Assembly: GCA_030019105.1 (NCBI GenBank)
Contig: JASEGY010000082.1
Span: forward strand, 1 to 11,103
Reading direction: 5' to 3'
Length of the DNA stretch: 11,103 nt
From: a bacterium
GTDB lineage: Bacteria > UBA9089 > JASEGY01
A program made the translations under genes and the position numbers. The notes beneath the pieces are model-generated. The model was not told the DNA's origin, did not search any database, and saw only the letters and a program-made list of their open reading frames with translations. Shown here one piece after another: positions 1-6,043 of this stretch. Position 1 is the first letter of the stretch. Each line of letters opens with the position of its first letter.

Positions 1-223
1 ATTTCCGACTCCCCATCTTGAAATACCTCTTGAACTCATATGGCTGAGTAGTTACAATCTCAGATTGCTTTTGGGCCAAAGAAACCAGGTGCTGGATATT
101 GATAGCCAATCCATTGATTAATTGAACAACAGCCTTTTCCCCTTGAAGGAAAGCCTTACCAATCTCCTCTTGAGTAGGTAATTGTACTTGTATAGCAATG
201 TCTTCGAGAGAAGCTTGTGACAT
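1..223 (-). pseudogene. IS66-type transposase, N-terminal fragment, interrupted
   Basis: An ATG at 223-221 opens a frame reading MSQASLEDIAIQ, then PTQEEIGKAFLQGEKAVVQL and INIQHLVSLAQKQ. This resembles the N-terminus of single-ORF IS66 transposases, which carry a short 'EEI..xYxQGEEAVV.L...L' helix before a coiled coil and a Ser/Pro-rich stretch. After 56 codons the match stops exactly at base 55, where a new GTAACTACTCAGCC begins. The frame stays open to the window edge (VTTQPYEFKRYF...), but this no longer looks like transposase. I read it as a gene interrupted by a second related element. No DDE catalytic residues lie in the window. No clear Shine-Dalgarno site precedes the ATG; the nearest purine-rich stretch is GGGTTGGG. 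Confidence 0.55.
42..55 (-). repeat. Second copy of the IS66-type terminal repeat
   Basis: GTAACTACTCAGCC (minus strand) is identical over 14 bases to the end at 313-326 and to both ends of 8402-8579. It lies inside the transposase frame in the same orientation as the outer end, so it is the left end of a nested element rather than the right end of the same one. Sequence beyond it differs from the other copies (ATATGAGTTC). Confidence 0.7.
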
Positions 224-312
224 TTTGTCCCAACCCTAAAATGAGAAACTTGTAATTTTGCCGCTTATTTACTATATCGGATAATATAGAATAAGCTTGA
301 GCTTTTTTTTAG

Positions 313-326
313 GGCTGAGTAGTTAC
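313..326 (-). repeat. Terminal repeat of the left-edge IS66-type element
   Basis: GTAACTACTCAGCC on the minus strand, followed by CTAAAAAAAAGC. This is the junction between the element and the GalT/HIT-like gene. In this reading frame the junction gives ATT-TAG, ending the gene. Confidence 0.75.
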
Positions 327-1028
327 TAAATATCCAACGCAAATTGTCCCATAGGCGTCCATGGCGCAATAATCCTCACTTGCGAATCTTGGTAAATAAT
401 TAAATCCGCAAACTGTAGTTCCTCAAAATATAAACATAGCTCAGTCTGAGAAACACTCCGAGGATTTAGAACAACTTCCCATCCATATTGGACATGGAAG
501 TGAGGTATAGATTGCCCCGCAAGCCCGCCAAGATTAAATCCCACAACCATTCTCATTAAGTCGGGGGCTCTTCTTAAGAGGTCTTCAAAGGAGGGCTTTT
601 GAGATGAGGGTGTTCTATATTGGTTTCCACGTTCTATGCAACCCCGTAGCATCCAGTAGAAGTCCATTTTCCGTAAATCTGCTAACCTAAATTTATGAAT
701 ACATTTAGGACGGATATTCTTATCATGATGCCAAAGAAATATGACACGCTGATCCCCCTGGGAGGTAAGGAAAATCATTGATAAAATCCGCAACTCGGTC
801 CTTGATAACAATCTCTACAGCACTAGAGCCTGCGGGTTTCAAATGAGGATTACAGAGTATACATTCTTCCGGACCTTTCTCCTTATCTACCATCTCTTTC
901 TGTTTTTCTCGGCCAACCTTCAAAGCGCGTTTCCGGGAAAGCGCTGAAGGTATTACTGAGAGAAGATCACTGTGGATATCGATATCGCCTGGCAGAGTGT
1001 TTGTTTTCAACAAATACAACTGTTTCAT
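326..1028 (-). pseudogene. GalT/HIT-superfamily nucleotidyl transferase or phosphorylase, frameshifted and 3'-truncated
   Basis: Two overlapping minus-strand frames (1028 down to 723, and 811 down to 326) form one protein of about 230 residues. The first holds a CxxC pair (ECILCNPHLKP, residues 56 and 59) and ends at NDFPYLPG. The second resumes with DQRVIFLWHHD and carries NLGGLAGQSIPHFHVQYG, the HxHxQ nucleotide-binding and nucleophilic histidine motif of galactose-1-phosphate uridylyltransferase and Ap4A-phosphorylase relatives. Reading a run of five Gs (plus strand C5 at 754-758) as four joins them perfectly (LPG-DQRV). The 3' end stops at WTPMGQFALDI* where the IS66-type element begins, so the real C-terminus is probably missing. 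GGAGG stands about 9 bases before the ATG. It follows the zinc-ribbon gene by 74 bases. The neighbouring sugar nucleotidyltransferase fits a nucleotide-sugar role. The frameshift could be a sequencing error; the truncation is structural. Confidence 0.75.
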
Positions 1029-1102
1029 CGTCTTATACCTCCAATATCTATTTAGTGGTACGCTAACGCCGAGTTAGACAACTGGATTTTCTTACTACAC
1101 AT

Positions 1103-1450
1103 CTAAATCCCTAAACAGTTTCGTCCACACATTGGACAAGAATACATACCGTTACTTAGCGGGCCTCCCCCCATATTTGTTTCCTCAAGTTCATGATATT
1201 CTGAAGCCCCACAGTCCACACATACATGAAAATAATCCATGTAGTAATCAAGGGTTCCTGCATCTGTATTGGCACATCCGCACATAACAATTCCTCCACA
1301 ACGTTGACAGGGGATATCAACCTGCTCTAAATTTGGATATGAACCTTGATGAGTCATTTCACGCCGTAGCAACATTAAAATCCTGTCATCTATATGGACA
1401 CCAGATTTGGTGAGCGAGTTTAGCTGTTTGTGTAATGATTCTGGTTTCAT
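1103..1450 (-). CDS. Small multi-zinc-ribbon protein of unknown function
   Basis: A 115-residue protein with nine cysteines: CQRC (48, 51), CGC (57, 59), CVDC (77, 80) and CPMC-x3-C (105, 108, 112). Knuckles of the CxxCG type in this order suggest two or more zinc ribbons or rubredoxin-like folds that bind metal structurally. The first 45 residues are helical and cysteine-free. There is no signal peptide or membrane segment, so it should be cytoplasmic. A strong AGGAGGA Shine-Dalgarno site lies just upstream of the ATG at 1450. It sits between the sugar nucleotidyltransferase (170 bases upstream) and the GalT/HIT-like gene (74 bases downstream), all on the minus strand, so co-transcription is likely. 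I do not recognise the family. A regulatory or nucleic-acid-binding role is possible but not shown. Confidence 0.75.
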   Translation of the reverse strand: MKPESLHKQLNSLTKSGVHIDDRILMLLRREMTHQGSYPNLEQVDIPCQRCGGIVMCGCANTDAGTLDYYMDYFHVCVDCGASEYHELEETNMGGGPLSNGMYSCPMCGRNCLGI

Positions 1451-1557
1451 CTCTTCCTCCTATCCTCTTAAAAGAATATAAACATTTGTCCAATTCCAAG
1501 TAATTGCTCAATAAAGTATAGAATTCTCGCAAAGACGATAAGTTTTCACGGAATGTT

Positions 1558-1593
1558 GAAATTAGAAATTGGGCCTTCATACTTTCTAATTTC
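1558..1593 (-). other. Inverted repeat between the nucleotidyltransferase and zinc-ribbon genes
   Basis: Eleven-base perfect arms, GAAATTAGAAA and TTTCTAATTTC, are separated by 14 bases. The RNA could fold into an AU-rich hairpin in the 170-base gap. There is no T-tract after it, so it is more likely an RNA-stability or processing element than a terminator. Function is not established. Confidence 0.35.
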
Positions 1594-1620
1594 CAATTTC
1601 GAGCCGTAAACGATTGCCTA

Positions 1621-2979
1621 CTAAGCTCTTGATCCTGCTGGGACATAATCAATGGAAAGAATTTTTGTATTTCCATCCTCTAAAACATCTACTGTTTTTT
1701 CGCGGATATCAGATTGTATAATCCCTCCAGCAATTACACATTCTTCAATACTTACGTCTCTGCGAACTTCGTGTCTATCTATAAGTCTTCTCTGATCAGC
1801 AGGCATTTCATTCCCCTCTTTGTCAAAATATGAGTACCTCTCCCAAAGAACAGAATGCTTAATGGAAGCATTTTTTTCAATTATCCAATCATCTCCTATT
1901 ATTGCATAAGGTCCTAATGTTACTCCCTGTTCAATAATACAGTTATTGCCTATGACCACAGGAGGGATTATAGTAACTTTTGAGAAATCAACAGCAACAT
2001 TGGAACCCAGATATCCCCATGGAAGTTTTTCATATGGAAGCCAAACCTTGATTTTGCCATCCAATAAGGATTCATTAACTCTTAGATAATCTCTTTTATT
2101 GCCAACATCAAACCACCCACCATCATATTGAATTCCCCATAAAACAAAATCTCTTGGAAGTTTTATATGCGGCAACTTATTTAACATAGCTGGAAATACA
2201 TGCTTCCCAAAATCGTAAAAAGGATGATCAATATCAGTCTTTGCTTCTGTGCGAAACTCATCTAGAATTTTCAGTAATTCTTTTTCTATCATATAAATAG
2301 AAGCGTTGTTTAGATTACTGGGAGAATCAGGGTTTTTCTCTATAAAATCTATTATGGCCCCTGATTTTGATATCTCACCTTTTCTCTCTTCCGGTTTATC
2401 GAGAATAACGGTTCCAAAGTCTTTTCTTCTTTCCCACGACACGGGTGTTAATACCATACTAAAGGCTGCCCCAGCTTTTCTATGTATATCATACATTTCC
2501 TCCAAGAATTCTGTTCCAAAGTTGGTAACTATGTCCCCACTGGGGACTACTACTATTGAACCTTTAAATTCATCTGCTTTGGGGATTTCTTCATCCTTTA
2601 ATGTTTTTTTAGATTTATTGCCCAAAACTTGCTTACAAGCCCCTCCAAGTGTTCCAGTGGGTATATCTTCCTCTACATAATTTATATTGGTTGCAAATTT
2701 GGAGCCATCTTTAAAGTATCTCTTAATTGTATCTTTAAGTACACACAAATTCATCGAAATATCAGAAATGCCAGAACCTACAAATCTTCTTATCCAAATT
2801 TCTAAAATTGGAACTTTTCCTCCAAGAGGAAAGAGGGGTTTGGGAAGGTGGTGAGCGGTAAGGGGATCCATCCGCTTTCCCAAACCAGCAGCTAAAATAG
2901 CACCTTTAATTTCATGATTCATCCCCTTTTTATGTGTCCAGGTTTTTTCCAAAAAAGATGTGGGTAATTTGACAGGCAT
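1621..2979 (-). CDS. Sugar-1-phosphate nucleotidyltransferase with C-terminal left-handed beta-helix
   Basis: A 452-residue enzyme expected to couple an NTP and a sugar-1-phosphate into an NDP-sugar plus pyrophosphate in the cytoplasm. The nucleotidyltransferase signature GAILAAGLGKRM is at residues 26-37, followed by LPKPL (45-49, sugar/phosphate-binding lysine). Later blocks include PTGTLGGA, VVVPSGDIVTN (metal-binding Asp) and GGWFDVGNKRDYLRVN. Hexapeptide-like repeats (IIPPVVIGNNCIIEQG, VTLGPYAIIGDDWIIE) near residues 335-375 form a left-handed beta-helix tail, as in GlmU- and GDP-mannose-type enzymes. Specificity for GTP, UTP, ADP or dTDP cannot be read off. AAAGGAG precedes the ATG at 2979. 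An internal ATG at 2922 (MNHEIKG), with AAGGGG before it, would remove an unusual 19-residue lead and is a reasonable alternative. First gene after the promoter at 3016-3044. Confidence 0.9.
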   Translation of the reverse strand: MPVKLPTSFLEKTWTHKKGMNHEIKGAILAAGLGKRMDPLTAHHLPKPLFPLGGKVPILEIWIRRFVGSGISDISMNLCVLKDTIKRYFKDGSKFATNINYVEEDIPTGTLGGACKQVLGNKSKKTLKDEEIPKADEFKGSIVVVPSGDIVTNFGTEFLEEMYDIHRKAGAAFSMVLTPVSWERRKDFGTVILDKPEERKGEISKSGAIIDFIEKNPDSPSNLNNASIYMIEKELLKILDEFRTEAKTDIDHPFYDFGKHVFPAMLNKLPHIKLPRDFVLWGIQYDGGWFDVGNKRDYLRVNESLLDGKIKVWLPYEKLPWGYLGSNVAVDFSKVTIIPPVVIGNNCIIEQGVTLGPYAIIGDDWIIEKNASIKHSVLWERYSYFDKEGNEMPADQRRLIDRHEVRRDVSIEECVIAGGIIQSDIREKTVDVLEDGNTKILSIDYVPAGSRA

Positions 2980-3015
2980 AATACTTTAACTCCTTTGATT
3001 TTGAATTATAGTATA

Positions 3016-3044
3016 ATTATAGTATATAGAAATGGGTGAGTCAA
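3016..3044 (-). promoter_or_regulatory. Sigma70 promoter of the sugar-nucleotide operon
   Basis: On the minus strand TTGACT (3044-3039), a 17-base spacer and a perfect TATAAT (3021-3016) stand about 37 bases before the ATG at 2979. Transcription should start near 3009 and run into the AAAGGAG site of the nucleotidyltransferase gene. A second TATAAT-like hexamer follows in the short leader. Confidence 0.8.
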
Positions 3045-3498
3045 GTGAAAAGTTGAGGAAAAGAGAAGAATTGGGGAAATAATTGGGGGGATCGAGCAGC
3101 CAAAGAGGTTGGGCGGGTAAAATTTGGGCGCACTCCTCACCGTAGTTGTCCCCGGATGATAGCGCAAGAAAAGTGCCATCAAGTGGAAAAGAGAAAAGGG
3201 CGATGTTCATCGTTTCAGCCAGTTGACCTGCCACCCGTCACATAGCAATCAAACAGCATCAATGTTTACAATAAGTTGCGATGGCAGAGGCTTCCAGATT
3301 GCCAGGTTGTGGCCGAAACGATAACCAAGACCATTTTGAACCGTCCCAATATGGGCATGGTCCAAATCAGGGTGACATTGACCTTCCCGAAAGCTTGAAG
3401 CTTTCGGGAAGGTCAATGCCTGTAACCGGCGAGAAACTTACGCCGAGCTGTAATATAAACCTGGTTTCTACTGACTACTTTTTGCCGGATCATCATAC
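3045..3498. other. Intergenic region between divergent units
   Basis: I see no convincing gene here. Two short open frames (3234 to 2986 minus, 3281 to 3502 plus) lack family resemblance; the first reads across the promoter at 3016-3044 and the second reads through a palindrome. The region holds the 43-base palindrome at 3376-3418 and a lone half (AACCTGGTTTCT, near 3459-3470) of the palindrome found whole at 5937-5969 and 8144-8176. Confidence 0.55.
3376..3418. repeat. 43-base perfect palindrome with one-base centre
   Basis: Arms of 21 bases (CATTGACCTTCCCGAAAGCTT and its exact complement) meet at a single G at 3397. There is no T-tract after it in either direction, so it is not a standard terminator. 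Perfect arms imply recent origin or active correction. It matches the layout, not the sequence, of the other one-base-centre palindromes in this window. Confidence 0.85.
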
Positions 3499-3527
3499 TT
3501 GACATTCCACAAAAACTATGATAAAAT
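3499..3527 (+). promoter_or_regulatory. Sigma70 promoter of the ATPase-nuclease gene
   Basis: TTGACA (3499-3504), a 17-base spacer and TAAAAT (3522-3527). The predicted start near 3534 falls on the first half-site of the operator-like repeat and leaves a leader of about 50 bases before the ATG at 3584. Confidence 0.75.
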
Positions 3528-3533
3528 AGATAT

Positions 3534-3569
3534 TGCATACGGAATTGTATGCACACTCTGTTGTATGCA
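3534..3569 (+). promoter_or_regulatory. Operator-like triple half-site at the transcription start
   Basis: TGCATAC (3534-3540) and GTATGCA (3547-3553) form an inverted repeat with a 6-base centre. A third GTATGCA (3563-3569) repeats the right half 16 bases further on. Position over the predicted +1 and the early leader suits a repressor. Which protein binds is not shown; autoregulation through the winged-helix segment of the downstream ATPase is one guess. Confidence 0.55.
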
Positions 3570-3583
3570 AGGGGAATCAAGCA

Positions 3584-5170
3584 ATGCTTTTTGAAACATC
3601 AAATCCGGTTTCAGGCAATAGCTTCATCAACCGCCAGGACGAGATTGATGAACTAATCTTAAGTGCGCAACGGCTAAAAGACCAAAGCCGCTCATGGTAT
3701 GCCCTGGTAGGGCAGCGGAAGGTCGGGAAGTCAAGTTTAATCAAGGAATTCAAGGCACGGGTTTCCGGTGAATATTTATGCCCTGGAGTGGATTGTTGGA
3801 GTTCAACCAGAAATGCCTATGATTTTTTTATAGATTACATCGTGGAGTTAATAGATGCCTACCTCATTAAAGCCTCTCTTGCCGCTCAGACGGGTTTGCT
3901 CAAGCCGGCGCTTTTTGACACAAACGAATTGGCCATGGTGGACGCAAAGCTTCAGATGCTCTCTATTAATGCCATCAACAAAGGACTTTTACTGCTGCAG
4001 CAACTCAAAAGAAGAGAAGTCTCTTCGCATTTGTTTGAAGCAGTAATTGATTTGCCTCAGGTATTTTCCGAAGAGACTCACGAGAAGCTGATTGTCATTC
4101 TTGATGAATTTCAGGAGCTTTCCAACCTGAGCAAATTCAAGGTAATCAAAGAGGAAATAGGGGAGGTATTCCCTCTTTTACGCTCATGCTGGCAAAAGCA
4201 CGATAATGTCAATTACATCATCTCAGGCTCGAAAATCACTATGTTACGTGAATTATTGTTTAATCCAAACGAGCCATTCTACCAGCACTTTCATCTGATG
4301 CAGATTTCGGAGTTCTATAGAAAAGACGCCCTCCTTCTTTTGCAGAAGCTAAGCGCCGATTCGGGCAGAGAAATACCCCCGTTGCTGTGCGAAAAGATAG
4401 TGGATATTCTGGGCGGCAATCCTTTTTACTTGCAGGTAATGGGTGAAGAGCTTTGCAAGGAAGAACAGATTGATGAACGTGCCTTCAAGGTAGTCCTTCA
4501 GGAATTGGTCTTTAACCGTACAGGACGGTTGAGCATCTATTTCCAAAACCTGTTTGAACGCATCGTTTCCAAATCCAGCATGTTGGAGTCAGCCTTGTTG
4601 TGCCTTTCGACCCCCAGAAACTTGACCGAAATAGCAAAACAGTTAGAAATGCCGACAGGCACTGCCAATGCAATAGTCGGTCGTTTGCTCAAGGAAGACG
4701 TAATCGTAAAGACAGAGGACAAGCAGTATCTTATCCCTGACAAGGCATTTGCCCTGTGGATAAAGAGCAATACCGGGTTCAGAAACATTCTTTCTCCGTT
4801 GGTGTTGGGCAATGAAACGGAAAAACTGATTGCCCGCACTCTGGCGCAAACAGGCTTTACGCTCGTTTATCAATCCAAAGCCAGCCGTGGCGCCTTTGAC
4901 CTGCTGGCCATCGCCAATACCACTTTTATGGGCATCCAGTGCAAAAAGGCCACTCTCCCGTATTATCTCCCCATCAAGGAATACGAAAAAATGAACTTCT
5001 GGGCGAAGAAGCTCTCCTGGATTCCTCTTCTGGCGTTGGAGATTGCAGGGGAAATTAGATTTTACTTCATCTCCAATCTGCCACACAAAACGGAAAAATA
5101 CTATCGAATTGACGAAGATACTCCGCAGGTTGAGAATTTGTTAACATTATTGAAAGTCAGCGTAAACTGA
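3584..5170 (+). CDS. P-loop ATPase (archaeal ATPase/STAND-like) with winged helix and C-terminal nuclease-like domain
   Basis: From the ATG at 3584 (AAGGGG nine bases upstream) the product is 528 residues. Walker A is GQRKVGKSS at 43-51 and Walker B is VILDEFQ with the acidic pair at 174-175. A sensor-1-like strand, YIISGSKITML, follows, and GGNPFYL lies at 277-283, typical of the archaeal ATPase branch of STAND-related NTPases. Residues about 335-385 look like a winged helix (LTEIAKQLEMPTGTANAIVGRL). The C-terminus has a conserved E (about 411-413), GAFDLLAI (D439) and GIQCKKA (452-455), the D...(Q)xK layout of PD-(D/E)xK nucleases such as archaeal Holliday-junction resolvases. Family roles are poorly known; many members sit in mobile or defence regions. 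An upstream in-frame TTG at 3533 would start before the predicted transcript. Monocistronic, convergent with the folate gene. Confidence 0.8.
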   Translation: MLFETSNPVSGNSFINRQDEIDELILSAQRLKDQSRSWYALVGQRKVGKSSLIKEFKARVSGEYLCPGVDCWSSTRNAYDFFIDYIVELIDAYLIKASLAAQTGLLKPALFDTNELAMVDAKLQMLSINAINKGLLLLQQLKRREVSSHLFEAVIDLPQVFSEETHEKLIVILDEFQELSNLSKFKVIKEEIGEVFPLLRSCWQKHDNVNYIISGSKITMLRELLFNPNEPFYQHFHLMQISEFYRKDALLLLQKLSADSGREIPPLLCEKIVDILGGNPFYLQVMGEELCKEEQIDERAFKVVLQELVFNRTGRLSIYFQNLFERIVSKSSMLESALLCLSTPRNLTEIAKQLEMPTGTANAIVGRLLKEDVIVKTEDKQYLIPDKAFALWIKSNTGFRNILSPLVLGNETEKLIARTLAQTGFTLVYQSKASRGAFDLLAIANTTFMGIQCKKATLPYYLPIKEYEKMNFWAKKLSWIPLLALEIAGEIRFYFISNLPHKTEKYYRIDEDTPQVENLLTLLKVSVN

Positions 5171-5286
5171 GGATAGTGAAGTCAATAACCCGCAATTCAC
5201 AATCTGTCATCCGAAATGGAACGCAGATTTGCGCAGATTCACAGGATAAAAAATCCTGAAAATCTGCGGTTATCTGCGTCCTATGC
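5171..5286. other. Convergent intergenic spacer carrying a GCAGAT palindrome
   Basis: The spacer separates the ends of the ATPase gene and the folate cyclo-ligase gene. Apart from the repeat at 5221-5279 I see nothing in it. Confidence 0.5.
5221..5279. repeat. ACGCAGAT/ATCTGCGT palindromic repeat, possible bidirectional terminator
   Basis: The left half has ACGCAGAT, GCGCAGATT and CAGGAT; the right half has ATCCTG, AATCTGCGG and ATCTGCGT, with AAAA between. The imperfect stem spans 59 bases between two converging genes, where it could end transcripts from both sides. The same module, split open, forms the interior of the element at 8402-8579, so it is a mobile repeat family rather than a site-specific terminator. 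Confidence 0.7.
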
Positions 5287-5850
5287 TTAAATAGTGCACA
5301 GCAATCTCGCTTCGGTAATGATCTTCTCAATAGGTATATCGTGGTCCTCCTGAGGCAGCCGTCTGACCACCTGATCCTCGTAGGCCAGGGCAATCAGGTG
5401 AGTTTTCTCGCTCATTCGGGCCAGTAAACGGTCGTAATGCCCCCCACCATGGCCAAGCCGGCCGCCTTCTTCATCAAAGGCGATCCCGGGGATAATGGCC
5501 AGATCTATTTCAGCCGGTTCTACTAACCGGAGGTATTCCGGTTTTGGTTCCAGAATGCCAAAGGTCCCTGGAGCCAATTCGAGATCATAGTCCTTTATTT
5601 CAGAAAGGATAAGGCCATCTCCCCGGGTGACAGGTAAGACCACCCGTTTACCCGCATTTATCCCGTGCCTGATCATTCCTTCTGTAGCAACTTCACTTTT
5701 AGTGGCGACATAAAAGAGGATGGTTTTAGCCTCTTTAAAGTGGTCAAGACCGAATAAGGTCTCCTCAATGAGACGGCTCCGTTCTTTCCGGTCATTCGGA
5801 TGCAAAGAATCCCGTTTGGCCTTGATCTCTTTTCGTATCTTTCTCTTCAT
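5287..5850 (-). CDS. fau: 5-formyltetrahydrofolate cyclo-ligase (5,10-methenyl-THF synthetase)
   Basis: A 187-residue protein, normal for the family. The enzyme uses ATP to convert 5-formyl-THF to 5,10-methenyl-THF, returning a folate storage or inhibitory form to one-carbon metabolism. The basic N-terminus MKRKIRKEIKAKRDSL matches the family's start helix. FYVATKSEVAT (46-56) lies in the substrate region, and GRLGHGGGHYDRLLAR (130-145) is the GxGxGxYDR-type nucleotide-binding signature. GGAGGT six bases before the ATG at 5850 fixes the start. A longer frame from 5907 would be encoded by CGGATT repeats and is rejected. It follows rarA on the same strand; the 193-base gap is filled by repeats and an inserted element, so linkage to the rarA transcript is uncertain. 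Confidence 0.92.
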   Translation of the reverse strand: MKRKIRKEIKAKRDSLHPNDRKERSRLIEETLFGLDHFKEAKTILFYVATKSEVATEGMIRHGINAGKRVVLPVTRGDGLILSEIKDYDLELAPGTFGILEPKPEYLRLVEPAEIDLAIIPGIAFDEEGGRLGHGGGHYDRLLARMSEKTHLIALAYEDQVVRRLPQEDHDIPIEKIITEARLLCTI

Positions 5851-5895
5851 GCGAATACCTCCCTCCGGATTGCGGATTGTGGATTTCGGATTGGA

Positions 5896-6005
5896 GTATC
5901 TTCTCAATATTTCGTGATTTCATGGTACTTGCGGATAGAAACCAGGTTTATTGAAGAAACCTGGTTTCTGAGACACTATTTTGCCCCGAATTATTGAGAA
6001 GATAC
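5896..6005. mobile_element. 110-bp MITE with diverged IS66-type ends
   Basis: Terminal inverted repeats read GTATCTTCTCAATATTTCG at the left and, complemented, GTATCTTCTCAATAATTCG at the right (18 of 19). Directly outside lie ggattgga at 5888-5895 and ggattgga at 6006-6013, an 8-bp target duplication. The first 11 bases match GTAACTACTCA of the other elements at 9 positions, with the same GTA start, which suggests a related transposase. At the centre is the palindrome at 5937-5969. No coding capacity. A caution: the host sequence is itself GGATTG-rich, so the duplication is less decisive than at 8402-8579. Confidence 0.65.
5937..5969. repeat. AGAAACCAGGTTT palindrome, copy 1
   Basis: Left arm AGAAACCAGGTTTATT, single centre base G at 5953, right arm AAGAAACCTGGTTTCT, with one mismatch in 16. 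It differs from the copy at 8144-8176 at two positions only, although the two lie in elements with unrelated ends. Confidence 0.8.
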
Positions 6006-6043
6006 GGATTGGAGACCCGGGATTGCGAATTGACCATCAGTCT

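Larger units (their letters stand above)
1..326 (-). mobile_element. IS66-type insertion sequence, left end (runs off the window)
   Basis: The outer end is the 14-bp sequence GTAACTACTCAGCC (read on the minus strand from 326 to 313), followed by about 90 bases of leader and a transposase start at 223. IS66-family ends typically begin GTAA and make 8-bp target duplications. The same 14-bp end bounds a 178-bp element at 8402-8579 that does have an 8-bp duplication. The element landed in the 3' end of the GalT/HIT-like gene, and its first base completes that gene's premature TAG. The expected target copy next to it is 327-334 (taaatatc). Its partner lies outside the window, so the duplication cannot be confirmed. 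Family assignment rests on the end sequence plus the N-terminal protein pattern. Confidence 0.68.

Noticed and set aside
86..98. AGAAACCAGGT match inside the transposase fragment
   Set aside because: Only one partial arm, in frame with the transposase-like reading; best explained by chance.
1386..1676. 96-codon minus-strand open frame between the nucleotidyltransferase and zinc-ribbon genes
   Set aside because: It overlaps coding sequence at both ends, crosses an inverted repeat, has no good Shine-Dalgarno site and resembles no family.
2986..3234. 82-codon minus-strand open frame upstream of the nucleotidyltransferase
   Set aside because: It reads straight through the clear promoter at 3016-3044 and has low-complexity, non-protein-like content.
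3376..3418. Intrinsic terminator
   Set aside because: No T-tract on either side and no gene ends next to it; perfect symmetry fits the palindrome family better.
3281..3502. 73-codon plus-strand open frame
   Set aside because: It runs through the 43-base palindrome and ends in the next promoter; no family resemblance.
3533..3583. TTG start extending the ATPase by 17 residues
   Set aside because: The TTG lies at or before the predicted transcription start and inside the operator; the ATG at 3584 has its own Shine-Dalgarno site.
5221..5279. CRISPR repeat or CRISPR array
   Set aside because: The repeats are palindromic and dispersed, with no regular spacers and no cas genes.
5851..5907. Longer start of the folate cyclo-ligase
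   Set aside because: The extra residues are encoded by CGGATT repeats; the ATG at 5850 has GGAGGT at ideal spacing.
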